Source of the DNA: JAAYUJ01 sp963698165
Lineage (GTDB): Bacteria > Desulfobacterota > Syntrophobacteria > Syntrophobacterales > Syntrophobacteraceae
Direction of reading: 5' to 3'
Assembly (NCBI GenBank): GCA_963698165.1
Contig: CAVOPT010000013.1
Span: 124,001-188,000, forward strand
DNA length: 64,000 nucleotides
The notes under the pieces were generated by a model. It ran no database searches. It worked only from the letters and a program-made list of their open reading frames with translations, and had not been told where the DNA came from. The stretch's first letter is position 1; every line of letters starts with the position of its first letter. The position numbers were made by a program, and so were the translations under genes. Shown here piece by piece: positions 9,294 through 19,152 of the stretch.

Positions 9294-9635
9294 GGTGATC
9301 CTCGCAAACCCGCATAAAAACCTTCAATACACGCCAACCGAACCGGGGGCATGGGCTGCCGGCCTCTTGCACCACTGAAGCTGAAATAAACCTAATCACG
9401 AAGACACAAAAGCCTACACAAGAACTATGAACTTAAGACCCCATATCGTTATTGCTTCCCTTCAAGCCATCACGGCACAAAAACGCAAACGCCGCCATGG
9501 AAGGCGGCGCTGCCGACACCGAGATATCCGATTCTTGCCGGGAGCTGATGGCAAACACCCCTGCTCCATCCCCGGGGCCCTCGTTCTCTCACGCACCTTG
9601 CGCGAGAGAACGAGACGGGTTTCAAGGTATCCGGT
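9294..9635 (-). terminator. Intergenic stretch with two hairpins between oxidase and efflux genes
   Basis: Downstream of the oxidase stop at 9636, an 11-bp perfect stem CTCGTTCTCTC/GAGAGAACGAG spans 9580-9614. Further on, GCCGCC-ATGGAA-GGCGGC (9491-9508), read on the minus strand, is followed by GTTTGCGTTTTTG, a good intrinsic terminator. Transcription of the oxidase pair therefore probably ends or is attenuated here before cusB. No gene is seen in this stretch. Confidence 0.6.
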
Positions 9636-10943
9636 CTAGCTGATCACCACCGGAATCCTGGCCTCCATGTTTCTCGGCCCCCCCAGGTATGTGGGGCTCC
9701 GGGTGTCGAAGAATTCGATGGTGGCGAAAGAGTTGATGGGGGTGGTCCCCCGGATGAGCGCATCGAAGCGCCTGGCCACGCTGAACGCGATGGGGGTGTT
9801 GGCCGGCAGCAGGAAGGGCGCGTTGTACCGGGCATGGGGAGGGACTCCCAAGGCCCGACCGTCCCAAGCAATGATGACGACATCCACGGGGAACTTCACT
9901 CGGATGTTGTTGTAGGCGGCGTTGATGCACCGCACCAGGATGGTCTGTCCTACCGCTCCGGCAATGTCCACTCGAGTTCCCACCACACCGCTGTTCAGTG
10001 CAGGCGGAACAATGAGGTTCGAACCGATGGAAGCAGAGCTATTGGGTCCCCTTACGGCCGGCACGGGGATTCCCGTAACGAACCAGTAGTCGGCGTTGAA
10101 GTCGTTGAAGGCGAAGAACCCTCCGTCATTGGCCCGGAAGTCGTCGTCAACACCTGGATTACCGCCAGCTTTTGGAAAAGTCGCCGCGGGACTACTGGCC
10201 AGGTTGCTCCAATTGGAATCACGATCATCGGGAACCCACAGCACCTCCACGTCGTATGGGGCGGTCATGGCGAATGGGTCGCCACTCGTTAATGGGTTAG
10301 AGTTGAATCCTGGAAACTGTGGAAAGTTTCTCAGGTTGCACGCGACACGCTTCACGGGATTGGTTCGGGGAGCCCAATTAGGCGGTTCAATGATAAGCCC
10401 CCCATAGAGCCCGAACTCGAAGTGCTGCACCGTGTTGCGGTGGCAATGGTAGAAGTAGGTGCCCATGAAATTGGGCTGAAATTGGTAAATGTAGCCCCCA
10501 ATCTCCATGGAGCAATGCCCTACGCCATCATTGATGGCAGTGGGCTCGATGCCGTGCCAGTGAATCGTGTGTGGTGCCCCTCCGTTACCTTGGGTCTCAC
10601 AGTGAAAGATTTTCCCACGGGGAATCCTGATGGTGGCGGCAGGGTAGGTGCCACCGGCGGTCGAAGGATTGTCTTTATCCGAAATCGTCATGAAGTTGAG
10701 ACTACCCCCGTTCCATGTGGGCAGGGTTAAACCGTCCAGCAAGTCCCGCTGCACGGTATTTGGCCTGGACGGCGAGTTCTGAAGGTTCAGTTCAAACATT
10801 TCCTGAGGGACAGGGTTGTTGGGGGTCAAGGCCTCAGGCAAATTGGGGCTCGCTTTCGGGGGATCGAACATCTTGACCCATTCCCCCTCTCGGCCAGACA
10901 CCGACCTGCGGAGAATCGTAAAGGCTGGCGATGCAAAAGACAT
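9636..10943 (-). CDS. Multicopper oxidase-like protein, second half of a split pair (no signal peptide)
   Basis: A 435-residue cupredoxin protein. I choose the ATG at 10943 because GAGGAG sits seven bases upstream; an in-frame TTG at 10967 lacks such a site. It carries HTIHWHGIEP (~HxHG, the type 2/3 copper site) and FYHCHRNTVQHFEFGLYGG (a YHxH-like motif), so it has the first two copper motifs of a multicopper oxidase. The HxxHxH and HCHxxxHxxxM pair is missing. The N-terminus (MSFASPAFTILRRS) is not a signal peptide. The gene lies 69 bp downstream of the Tat-exported partner, which holds the complementary motifs. A role in periplasmic metal oxidation is inferred. Confidence 0.8.
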   Translation of the reverse strand: MSFASPAFTILRRSVSGREGEWVKMFDPPKASPNLPEALTPNNPVPQEMFELNLQNSPSRPNTVQRDLLDGLTLPTWNGGSLNFMTISDKDNPSTAGGTYPAATIRIPRGKIFHCETQGNGGAPHTIHWHGIEPTAINDGVGHCSMEIGGYIYQFQPNFMGTYFYHCHRNTVQHFEFGLYGGLIIEPPNWAPRTNPVKRVACNLRNFPQFPGFNSNPLTSGDPFAMTAPYDVEVLWVPDDRDSNWSNLASSPAATFPKAGGNPGVDDDFRANDGGFFAFNDFNADYWFVTGIPVPAVRGPNSSASIGSNLIVPPALNSGVVGTRVDIAGAVGQTILVRCINAAYNNIRVKFPVDVVIIAWDGRALGVPPHARYNAPFLLPANTPIAFSVARRFDALIRGTTPINSFATIEFFDTRSPTYLGGPRNMEARIPVVIS

Positions 10944-11012
10944 GGCGTTTCTCCTCATGTTCATCAAATGTTCAGAATTCGTGAGACGACATCCTGCTCT
11001 GATGTCGGCAAA

Positions 11013-12398
11013 TCACGCCTCTTCAGGCCCCGCCGCAGGTCCAGTGGCACTGGGTCCATGAATGGTGATTTTCCTTGGGTTGGCGAAATTTATCTCCCTC
11101 GGCAGTGTTCTGTCCCCGATGAAGTTCAACCCTGAAATCAAGCCCAGGTTGTAGTTGCCTCCCTGCGACGTCTGGGACGGTTCCGAGTGGTCGTGCATGG
11201 GATAGCACAGAGGAGACAATTCCACCGCCAATGGGTCACCCAACGGCGGAATGAATAAGGCCACTTCATCGAGGGGAGGCCAGGTCGTCCCGCCGGTCAA
11301 GGTCGGCAGTCCAGGGTCCGGAAACCCCAGCCCTCTCTGGTTGGGGATGTCCGGGGGCCTTTGGAAGGGAACAAGCCAATCATAGGTGTCGAGCGGGTTC
11401 GATGTGGCCGTGTCCTGCCAGAAGGGGTTGGCCAGCACCGCGCCGTTGTTGGCGATGACGAAGCAGTGGTTGGCGTGCATGTGCATGGAATGGGTCCACA
11501 ACCCCGCATTGAGAACCCGGACCACACACGGTTCCCCCACCCGGTGGTTGGGGCAGATGAAGGTGTTGTTGTGGGAGAAATGGCCCGACTGGCCGTTGAT
11601 GGTGAAGAACTGGGGCTTGCGGCTGGCTCCCGTCGGGTTGAAGGGGTCATTGAAGAAGAGGTTCGTGAAATTGGCCGGGATGCGGGCCCCGGTCCCCGGA
11701 GCGGCCTGCCCGACGTCGGCGTGGAGGAGAGGGCTTGCCTGGTGCAGCACCCACACATACTGGCGGAAGGCCGGAGTGTCGTTTCTCGGATCACCCAGCT
11801 CCCACGGCAGCCCGGGGAAATGGGCACTGCTGCCAAGGTCGTTGAACAGGCGCTGCACACCCGGGGTGGGCTTGGCGTATGGCGTGATGGCCCTGCTCAG
11901 GCGCCGGGCAGAAAGCCTCGGGATGACCGGCATGACGATGAAGGCCCCGTGCAACCCCATCATCCGGTTCACGGGCGCATTCAGGTTGTCGTAATACAGA
12001 TAGCTCCCCGGCGCCGGAGCCTTGAATGTGAAACTCCTGGTCGCGCCGACTGGGATGGGGCCGCTGTCGAACACCCCCGGGATGAAAAAGGAATGGGGCT
12101 CGTCGAGACTGTTTTTCACCGTGATGTTGATGGTGTCCCCGGCGGTGGTGAAGATGTTGGGTCCTGGAACCTCGGCCGGGAAGCGGGCCTCTTTATAGAT
12201 CCAGAAATAGCACTGTGCGTGGTTCGAGATATTGTGGGTCACCATGTCCTTCATGGCGTCAGTGATGTCGAAATTCAAATTGTGGACCTGGACCGCCGCG
12301 TAGGCGTCGTTCTCCATGATCCCGGGGATCTTGGACCCGACCACCAAGGCGGCCACGCATCCTCCTGCCGCACATTTCATAAAGTCTCGTCGTCTCAT
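11013..12398 (-). CDS. Multicopper oxidase-like protein, first half of a split pair, Tat-exported
   Basis: A 461-residue cupredoxin protein starting with a Tat signal (MRRRDFMKCAAGGCVAALVV, cleavage near AYA at ~34). The first cupredoxin domain (EPHSFFIPGVFDSG, SYLYYDNLNA) lacks the usual HxHG motif. The last domain carries THSMHMHANHCFV (HxxHxH-like) and LCYPMHDHSEPSQTSQGGNY, which stands where HCHxxxHxxxM normally is. It thus has the second half of the copper motif set. AAGGA precedes the ATG. It is the first gene of the minus-strand copper cluster. Sequences with MHDHSEPSQ endings occur in large manganese/copper-oxidase-like proteins; the substrate here is unknown. Confidence 0.82.
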   Translation of the reverse strand: MRRRDFMKCAAGGCVAALVVGSKIPGIMENDAYAAVQVHNLNFDITDAMKDMVTHNISNHAQCYFWIYKEARFPAEVPGPNIFTTAGDTINITVKNSLDEPHSFFIPGVFDSGPIPVGATRSFTFKAPAPGSYLYYDNLNAPVNRMMGLHGAFIVMPVIPRLSARRLSRAITPYAKPTPGVQRLFNDLGSSAHFPGLPWELGDPRNDTPAFRQYVWVLHQASPLLHADVGQAAPGTGARIPANFTNLFFNDPFNPTGASRKPQFFTINGQSGHFSHNNTFICPNHRVGEPCVVRVLNAGLWTHSMHMHANHCFVIANNGAVLANPFWQDTATSNPLDTYDWLVPFQRPPDIPNQRGLGFPDPGLPTLTGGTTWPPLDEVALFIPPLGDPLAVELSPLCYPMHDHSEPSQTSQGGNYNLGLISGLNFIGDRTLPREINFANPRKITIHGPSATGPAAGPEEA

Positions 12399-13109
12399 GA
12401 CCTGTCCTTCCTCGACAATGATTCAAGTGGAGCCAGCCGGCTCCCAAGTTCCTGACAATTCCTTCGGGGCTTTGCCGATCGAATCGGCACGGCATCCTCC
12501 CGACCGATGCCGTGGTAAGCTGCACCCAGCACGTTCCTGGAACTGGCTGAAACGCATGTTTTGCCTTGACGCCACCACCTCCTTAATCAAAGGGGGGTAT
12601 CCCCGAAACAATGAATGCAACATTGACTGAAGCCACATGCCTTCAAAGAAACTGGAATCTTCAAACCATGAGGAAGTACTGGTCGATGGACGGGTTTGCC
12701 GGGGGTCGAACCCCATCTGTCGTCCATGGGCGACGAAATGGAGGAGAACCACTGGTGGGGTGGTCCCGATTTGACTGGTGAGAAAGTTAAGCCGCATAGC
12801 CAAGGCACACCTGTTCGATCAGTCGACAGGACATTCCAATCATCTTCCGCACTCGCCTCAAAAATACACACCCAAGCTGCACTCTTTAGTAATATGTCTC
12901 CAGGAGAATCTAAATAGGTAGAAATACGTAATTTACATTCTTCTGATATGATTTCTTGTATCCTTGAAATCCAAGAGAAATCGCTGGGGGAAATGCCCTG
13001 CTTTCGGCTCTTGCCATATCTCCCCGGATGAAGCACACTAAGGAGCCGGCATTGAGCACAGAGCAGCCATTCGCCCCTGCCAACAGAGCGGAAAGTATTC
13101 GCCACGGCC
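12399..13109. other. Intergenic region upstream of the oxidase genes, no supported gene
   Basis: This divergent region between the copper cluster (minus) and the acyl-CoA synthetase genes (plus) should hold the promoter of the oxidase genes, but I cannot point to a convincing -35/-10 pair. An AT-rich segment lies around 12890-12970. Open frames here lack start signals and protein-like composition. Confidence 0.4.
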
Positions 13110-13175
13110 CGTCATGCCGGTGAAAGCCGGCATCCATAGGCTTTTCCTGGATTCCGGGTCATGCCCGGAATGACG
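13110..13175. repeat. Dispersed repeat with CGTCAT/ATGACG ends
   Basis: CGTCAT at 13110-13115 and ATGACG at 13170-13175 are inverted ends. Between them lie two inner hairpins, GCCGG-tgaaa-GCCGG-like and CCGGG-tcatg-CCCGG. It resembles the elements at 2947-3018 and 26574-26646. These are short, non-coding, MITE-like units. Confidence 0.6.
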
Positions 13176-13229
13176 ACCGCCTTATCGACTACTTTTGTGT
13201 TGAGCTGTACGGAGTTTTCGCCCAGGCTT

Positions 13230-13257
13230 TCCTCTGCGTGCTCAGCGGTGAAATCGG
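13230..13257. repeat. CTCTGCGT...GCGGTGAAAT dispersed element
   Basis: The segment CCTCTGCGTGCTCAGCGGTG followed by AAATCGG recurs in altered form at 19094-19118 (ATCTCTGCGTGCTTCGCGGT, then GAAAT) and at 26511-26544. All three copies are intergenic. The function is unknown. Confidence 0.5.
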
Positions 13258-13313
13258 TTTTTCTAGCAGTCCCTGCCGCGACCCTAACGGTTCAACCGAA
13301 ACTGGAGGAGGCC

Positions 13314-13988
13314 ATGGATCAAATAGCCGAGGCACTCAGTCAGGGGAGGTCCACCCTCACTGAGCATGAATCCAAGGAGTTGCTCAAAAACTTCGGGATA
13401 CCGGTCTGCCGGGAGAGGCTCGCTCCGAACGCGGATTCCGCCGCATCGATGGCTTCCGAGCTGGGCTTTCCCGTGGTTCTGAAGGCCGCCGGGGCAGCCC
13501 TCTCCCACAAGACCGAGGTGGAGGGCGTGGTCCTCAACCTGAGAAACGAGGAGGATGTAGAACGGGAGGGGGAGCGACTCCTGAAGATCCCGGGGTGCGA
13601 GGCCCTGCTGGTGCAGGAGATGGTCAAAGGTGGCCGGGAGCTCGTTTGCGGCATGACCCGGGACCCTCTCTTCGGCCCCTGCGTCATGTTCGGCCTGGGA
13701 GGAATTCTCACGGAAGTGCTGAAGGACACCGCTTTCCGGCTGGCCCCCCTGACCCGCTGGGATGCCCTGGAGATGGCGAGGGAGATCCGGGGCGTCAAGA
13801 TCCTCAACCCGTTCAGAGGCGAGGCGGCCGTGGACATGGACGTCCTCGCCCTGACCCTGGTCGGCCTCGGGGAGATCGCCATGAAGCACGAAGAGGTCCT
13901 CGAGATTGACGTCAATCCCCTGAAGATCCGTCCCGATGGACAACCTGTCGCCGTCGATGCACTGGTCGTGTTGAAGCGGCCTGAATAG
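13314..13988 (+). CDS. ADP-forming acyl/acetyl-CoA synthetase, beta subunit (ATP-grasp)
   Basis: A 224-residue protein. The ATG at 13314 follows AGGAGG by three bases and begins MDQIAEALSQGRSTLTEHES; an open frame continues upstream but would add a low-quality leader. The fold is the ATP-grasp domain of the ADP-forming acetate-CoA ligase: ELGFPVVLKAAGAALSHKTE (nucleotide-binding), LLVQEMVKGGRELVCGMTRD and MFGLGGILTEVLKD, with a closing VLEIDVNPLKI metal-binding segment. It converts acyl-CoA, ADP and Pi to acid, CoA and ATP together with the alpha subunit encoded 164 bp downstream. Length matches free-standing beta subunits of archaea and syntrophs. The exact acyl substrate is unknown. Confidence 0.88.
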   Translation: MDQIAEALSQGRSTLTEHESKELLKNFGIPVCRERLAPNADSAASMASELGFPVVLKAAGAALSHKTEVEGVVLNLRNEEDVEREGERLLKIPGCEALLVQEMVKGGRELVCGMTRDPLFGPCVMFGLGGILTEVLKDTAFRLAPLTRWDALEMAREIRGVKILNPFRGEAAVDMDVLALTLVGLGEIAMKHEEVLEIDVNPLKIRPDGQPVAVDALVVLKRPE

Positions 13989-14010
13989 TACCACACCGAA
14001 GCCTTGAAAT

Positions 14011-14097
14011 CCCCCTCTTCCCTGATTGGGAGAGGGGTCAGGGGGATGTCACGGTTGATCCACCCTCCCCCTAACCCTCTCCCTGAGGGAGAAGGGA
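14011..14097. repeat. GC-rich palindromic repeats between the two synthetase genes
   Basis: Two units, 14011-14045 (CCCCCTCTTCCC...GGGAGAGGGGTCAGGGGG) and 14061-14097 (ACCCTCTCCCTGAGGGAGAAGGG), belong to the same family as the cluster at 2.4-2.6 kb. They sit inside what is probably one operon and may act as a transcript hairpin. Confidence 0.6.
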
Positions 14098-14152
14098 CGA
14101 TCGCGGACCCGCATGGAATTCGGAAGCTTCGTTGTAGTAAAAGGGGACCATT

Positions 14153-15547
14153 ATGAAAGGACATTTTACGGCATTTTTCGAGCCGTCAGCCGTTGCCGTT
14201 GTCGGGGCATCAGCCAGTCACGGCAAGCCGGGCCACGATGTGATCCGAAACATTCTGGCCAACGAATACCGGGGAAAGCTCCACCTGGTCAACCCCAAGG
14301 GTGGAGAGATTCTCGGTCTTCCGGTCCACACCTCCATTGCCGGGCTCCCCGAGGGAATCGACCTGGCCATCATCATCCTGCCCGCCCGGGACACTCCGAA
14401 AGCCCTGCGGGAGTGCGGTGAAAAGGGTATCCGGCATGCCGTCCTTTCCGCCGGGGGGTTCGCGGAAGTCGATGAAGAGGGGGCCAGGGTCCAGAGCGAG
14501 ATCGTGGACATCATCAACCGCTACGGGATCCGCGTTCTTGGACCCAATACCTCGGGGCACACCTCGACGCCCCATCGTTTCACGTCAACCTTTTTCCCCT
14601 TGGGAAAGATCCGGGGAGGCAGGGTTTCCTACATCGCCCAGACGGGCAACTTCGCCACCCACACCATGAAGCACATCCTCACCGCGGAGCACTTCGGGGT
14701 TGCGCGGGTCATCGGACTTGGAAACAAGATCGACATCGACGAGAGCGAAGCCCTTGAATTCCTGGGCGAGGACCCTGAGACGAGCGCCGTCATCATGTAC
14801 CTGGAGAGCATAAAACGGCCCCGGCGATTTCTGGAAGTGGCTGGCAAAGTCACGCGGCGCAAGCCTGTCATCGCGCTGAAGAGCGGCTCAACGGAGGCGG
14901 GAAAGCATGCCGCCGTGGCTCACACAGCCGCCATGGCCGCGGAAGACCGCCTGGTGGACGGGCTGCTGCGCCAGGCGGGCGTTGTCCGCATCCAGGATTA
15001 CACCCACCTGGTCCTCGCGGGAAAGGCGCTCTCCATGACTCGACCGCCCAGGGGCAACCGGGTATCATTCCTGGCTCCATCGGGAGCCATGCTGGTCTCT
15101 CTCGCCGACCTTTGCGTGCGCCTGGGGCTTGAGGTACCGGATCTCGAGCCCGAAACCGTCGAGAGGCTGCATGAGATCAGCCCGCCCTTCATTCGCATGA
15201 GGAACCCGGTGGACATCTGGGCCTCAGCTTCCGTAAGGGGGGTTGAATTCGGATACAGGGAGGGCATGGAGGCGGTCCTCAAAGACCCCAACGTGGACGC
15301 CGTGGTTTCCATTCTCATGCTCACGGCGGATACGGGCATTCCGTCATTCGACTTCCTGGTGGAACTGGCGGAAAAATACCCCGAGAAGCCCGTGTTCGTT
15401 TCATTCAGTGGAGACAGAAGGTTCAACGAGGAATGCAAGGCTTCCATCGAACCGCGGGGCGTGCCCACATTCCCTGAAATCGAGCAACCCTTCGAGGTCC
15501 TGTCCATCCTCGCCAAATGCAGCCAATCCATGGCAAGGCCCCGGTGA
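14153..15547 (+). CDS. ADP-forming acyl/acetyl-CoA synthetase, alpha subunit
   Basis: A 464-residue protein with a CoA-binding Rossmann domain first (AVAVVGASASHGKPGHDVIRN, ~13-32), then two succinyl-CoA-synthetase-like domains. YIAQTGNFATHTMKH is the phosphate-binding loop region. The His of AVAHTAAMA is residue 257, the same number as the phosphohistidine of characterised archaeal enzymes. LAPSGAMLVSLADLC and RMRNPVDIWAS follow. It works with the beta subunit upstream to recover ATP from acyl-CoA, and could also run in reverse to activate acids. The two subunits are separate genes rather than the fused form common in many bacteria. Confidence 0.9.
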   Translation: MKGHFTAFFEPSAVAVVGASASHGKPGHDVIRNILANEYRGKLHLVNPKGGEILGLPVHTSIAGLPEGIDLAIIILPARDTPKALRECGEKGIRHAVLSAGGFAEVDEEGARVQSEIVDIINRYGIRVLGPNTSGHTSTPHRFTSTFFPLGKIRGGRVSYIAQTGNFATHTMKHILTAEHFGVARVIGLGNKIDIDESEALEFLGEDPETSAVIMYLESIKRPRRFLEVAGKVTRRKPVIALKSGSTEAGKHAAVAHTAAMAAEDRLVDGLLRQAGVVRIQDYTHLVLAGKALSMTRPPRGNRVSFLAPSGAMLVSLADLCVRLGLEVPDLEPETVERLHEISPPFIRMRNPVDIWASASVRGVEFGYREGMEAVLKDPNVDAVVSILMLTADTGIPSFDFLVELAEKYPEKPVFVSFSGDRRFNEECKASIEPRGVPTFPEIEQPFEVLSILAKCSQSMARPR

Positions 15548-15876
15548 GGAGCGGCGCCTTTCAGCCCTCAACCTTCGGCTCGAAAACGGTTTCCAGGGCG
15601 TCCCACTGCCGCCGCGGCGCCGTCGGGCAAGACGGCTCTTCCGTTCCACGCAATGGCTTCCATGGAATGGACGGTCCGTCTAAAAGTCCCCCATTAGGAC
15701 TCCGGTTTTTCCCTTGACAGCACAAAATGTCAACCGCTATAGACGTATTCTTCCCAGTAGATTTTGCAGGTATTTTACTAAGTTCTCTCATGATCTTCCA
15801 AGCGCCGAACCTCCTTCCTGCATCTTCCGGCTAAGAAACAGACCAGGAAGTTTCAGACCGTGACAAGGAGCACCGT
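15548..15876 (+). promoter_or_regulatory. Terminator-like hairpin and promoter upstream of glyQS
   Basis: AGTCC (15685-15689) pairs with GGACT (15697-15701), followed by CCGGTTTTT, a weak intrinsic terminator for the upstream operon. Next, TTGACA (15714-15719) and TATAGA (15738-15743), 18 bases apart, form a good sigma-70 promoter for glyQ. I see no T-box leader. The rest of the stretch carries no gene. Confidence 0.55.
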
Positions 15877-16751
<875 letters not shown>

Positions 16752-16799
16752 GCCATCAACAGTGCTCCCTCACGGCAATCCAACCCACTGGAGGAAACA

Positions 16800-18872
16800 A
16801 TGGGTGAGACACTCTACCTTGAGATAGGAAGTGAAGAAATTCCGGCGGGATACATTCAACCCGCCCTTGAAGCCATGTCCATGGAGATGGTGCGGTTCCT
16901 GGACGAGAAGCGCATCGTTCATGGGGAGCCGTACACGGCGGGGACCCCGCGGAGGCTGTCACTTCTCGTTTCCGACGTTGCTTTGGAACAGGAAGGGTGC
17001 ACCATCGAAGTCTTCGGCCCCCCGAAGCAGGTGGCATTCGATGAGAACGGCCGCCCCACCAAGGCCGCCGAAGGATTTGCCCGCGGTCAGGGAGTCGGTG
17101 TCGAAGACATTCAGATCAGGGAAACACCCAAGGGAGAGTACCTGTGCATTGTCCGCGAAGAGGCGGGGCTCCCCACCGGGGAGCTCCTGGAGAGGATGCT
17201 CCCAGATTTCGTGGCTCACATCCCCTTTCCCAAGTCCCAGCGTTGGGCTGGCCTGAGCGTCACTTTCGCCAGGCCCATCAATTACATTGCCGCCCTGCTG
17301 GGAAAACAGGTCCTGAGTTTTCAGTACGGGGACGTGCAGAGCGGCAACCAATCCTTCGGGCACCGGTTCATGAGTCCCGAGTGGCTCACGGTGACGGATT
17401 TCGGAACCCACGTGGAGGCTTTGAAAAAGCACCGCGTCATTTTGAACATCGAGGAGCGGAAACAGACCATCCGGGAAGGGATCGACAAGGCGGCCCGAAG
17501 CCTTGGCGGGCACATTCTGGAGGACGAGGAGCTGCTGGATGAAGTGACCCAGCTGGTGGAATACCCCCAGCCCCTGGTGGGGGAATTCGAGGACAAGTAC
17601 CTGGAGCTCCCCCCCGAGCTGCTCATCACGGTCATCAAGAAGCACCAGCGCTACTTTGCCATCACCGACGACAAGGGGAACCTGCTGCGGTATTTCGTCA
17701 CGGTGGCGAACACCATTCCCCGTGACTTCAAGCTGGTCGCCGCCGGCAACGCTAGGGTGGTGCGGGCCCGCCTGGAGGACGCCCGCTTCTACTACCTGGA
17801 AGACCAGAAGGTCCGCCTGGAAGATCGCACCGCCCAGCTCAAGGGCGTGGTGTTCCATTCGAAGCTCGGGACCAGCTGGCAGAAGATGGAACGATTCACA
17901 TCCCTTGCCCGGTGGCTTGCCGACAAACTCGCCCCCGAGCGAAAGGATGCCTTGCTCAGGGCCGCATTCCTGTGCAAGGCGGACCTGGTGACGGGCATGG
18001 TGAGCGAATTTCCCGAGCTCCAGGGCGTCATGGGAAGATCCTACGCGCGGCTGCAGGGGGAACCCGATGCCGTGGCCCGGGCCATCTATGAGCACTATCT
18101 CCCCAACCGGGCGGGTGGCCCTATTCCCGAAGGCGTCGAGGGAGCAATTCTCAGCATCGCGGACAAGATGGACACCATCGTGGGGTGTTTCGGAGTCGGG
18201 CTCATTCCCACTGGAACGGCGGATCCTTTCGCACTGCGCAGGCAGACCCTGGGGATCATCCGCATCATCCTGGAAAAGCCTTTCCGCATCTCGCTTTCAG
18301 CGCTGGTGGATCAGGCGCTGCCCCTCCTGGGAGCTCAGATTACGGAACCGGGGCAGGCGGTAAAAAGCGGGGTCCTGGAGTTCTTCCGGGGACGACTGCA
18401 CCACTTCCTGGTGAGTCAGGACGACACGACCCCCGATCTGGTGGATGCCTCCCTGGCCGTGGGGATCGACGATCTGGTGGATGCCGTGGCCCGCACCAGG
18501 GCTCTCGCCGCGTTCAAGAACCGCCCGGACTTCGAGAGCCTGGCCAGTGCCTTCAAGCGGGTGGCCAACATCATCAAGGAGCCCGAGACGGCGCCCGTCA
18601 ACCCCGAGCTCCTGGAGAGCGCGGCGGAGCAGGCCCTGTTCGCGGCGCTGCGGGACACGGAGGGAGTCGTCAGGGGCTGCCTGGCCCAGGCCGACCACGC
18701 GGGAGCACTGGAGGCCATGGCTCAGCTGAGGGCCTTCATCGACGCCTTCTTTGATTCGGTGCTCGTCATGGACAAGGACGAATCCATCCGCCGCAATCGG
18801 CTGGCAATCCTCACGCGGATTCACGAAATGTTCGCCGGCGTGGCCGACTTCAGGAGGATCCAGACGAACTGA
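16800..18872 (+). CDS. glyS: Glycyl-tRNA synthetase beta subunit
   Basis: A 690-residue protein of normal length for the tRNA-binding beta subunit. It starts ETLYLEIGSEEIPAGYIQPA, the family signature, after GGAGGAAACA. Further conserved stretches are FPKSQRW (~143), FGHRFMSPEW, PELLITVIKKHQRYFAITD, FYYLEDQKVRLEDR and the HD-like GRSYARLQGEPDAVARAIYEHYLP. The C-terminal part is the helical DALR anticodon-binding domain (VDAVARTRALAAFKNRPDF). It forms an operon with glyQ and ends before a strong terminator at 18911. Confidence 0.96.
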   Translation: MGETLYLEIGSEEIPAGYIQPALEAMSMEMVRFLDEKRIVHGEPYTAGTPRRLSLLVSDVALEQEGCTIEVFGPPKQVAFDENGRPTKAAEGFARGQGVGVEDIQIRETPKGEYLCIVREEAGLPTGELLERMLPDFVAHIPFPKSQRWAGLSVTFARPINYIAALLGKQVLSFQYGDVQSGNQSFGHRFMSPEWLTVTDFGTHVEALKKHRVILNIEERKQTIREGIDKAARSLGGHILEDEELLDEVTQLVEYPQPLVGEFEDKYLELPPELLITVIKKHQRYFAITDDKGNLLRYFVTVANTIPRDFKLVAAGNARVVRARLEDARFYYLEDQKVRLEDRTAQLKGVVFHSKLGTSWQKMERFTSLARWLADKLAPERKDALLRAAFLCKADLVTGMVSEFPELQGVMGRSYARLQGEPDAVARAIYEHYLPNRAGGPIPEGVEGAILSIADKMDTIVGCFGVGLIPTGTADPFALRRQTLGIIRIILEKPFRISLSALVDQALPLLGAQITEPGQAVKSGVLEFFRGRLHHFLVSQDDTTPDLVDASLAVGIDDLVDAVARTRALAAFKNRPDFESLASAFKRVANIIKEPETAPVNPELLESAAEQALFAALRDTEGVVRGCLAQADHAGALEAMAQLRAFIDAFFDSVLVMDKDESIRRNRLAILTRIHEMFAGVADFRRIQTN

Positions 18873-18910
18873 AAGGGCATCGTACAACCGATCATGACCC
18901 ATGAATCAAG

Positions 18911-18943
18911 AGCCCATGCGGGAAGCTCCGCATGGGCTATTTT
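18911..18943 (+). terminator. Intrinsic terminator after glyS
   Basis: AGCCCATGCGG (18911-18921) pairs perfectly with CCGCATGGGCT (18928-18938) around a six-base loop and is followed by ATTTTG. It ends the glyQS operon. The remaining bases to 19152 hold one CTCTGCGT-type repeat (19094-19118) and no gene. Confidence 0.85.
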
Positions 18944-19093
18944 GCGTGAATGCGAGCCATAATGCTTAAGGCCTGCACCACATGCAATCCTTGAGTTCCG
19001 CCAATACGCCTTGAGCGGGACCGGAACCCGATTTTCACCGCGGTGACGGCAGAGACAACCTGCCACTGGGCTTCTGGTTCACCCTCTCGGTTA

Positions 19094-19118
19094 TCTCTGC
19101 GTGCTTCGCGGTGAAATG
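19094..19118. repeat. CTCTGCGT...GCGGTGAAAT dispersed element, second copy
   Basis: Matches the element at 13230-13257 with few differences and lies in the convergent gap between glyS and the next minus-strand gene. Confidence 0.5.
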
Positions 19119-19152
19119 AAGCACTTTTCCGCGCGGCGAGGTGCCTCTCGTG

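Noticed and set aside
11361..12455. Plus-strand open frame of 364 codons
   Set aside because: Antisense to the Tat-exported oxidase; no protein-like order and no start signal.
12587..13105. Minus-strand open frame of 172 codons upstream of the oxidase genes
   Set aside because: No ribosome site, mixed composition and no domain pattern; it crosses an AT-rich regulatory-type stretch.
15744..15876. T-box or other riboswitch before glyQ
   Set aside because: No conserved T-box sequence and no stem-loop of that type; only a promoter is seen.
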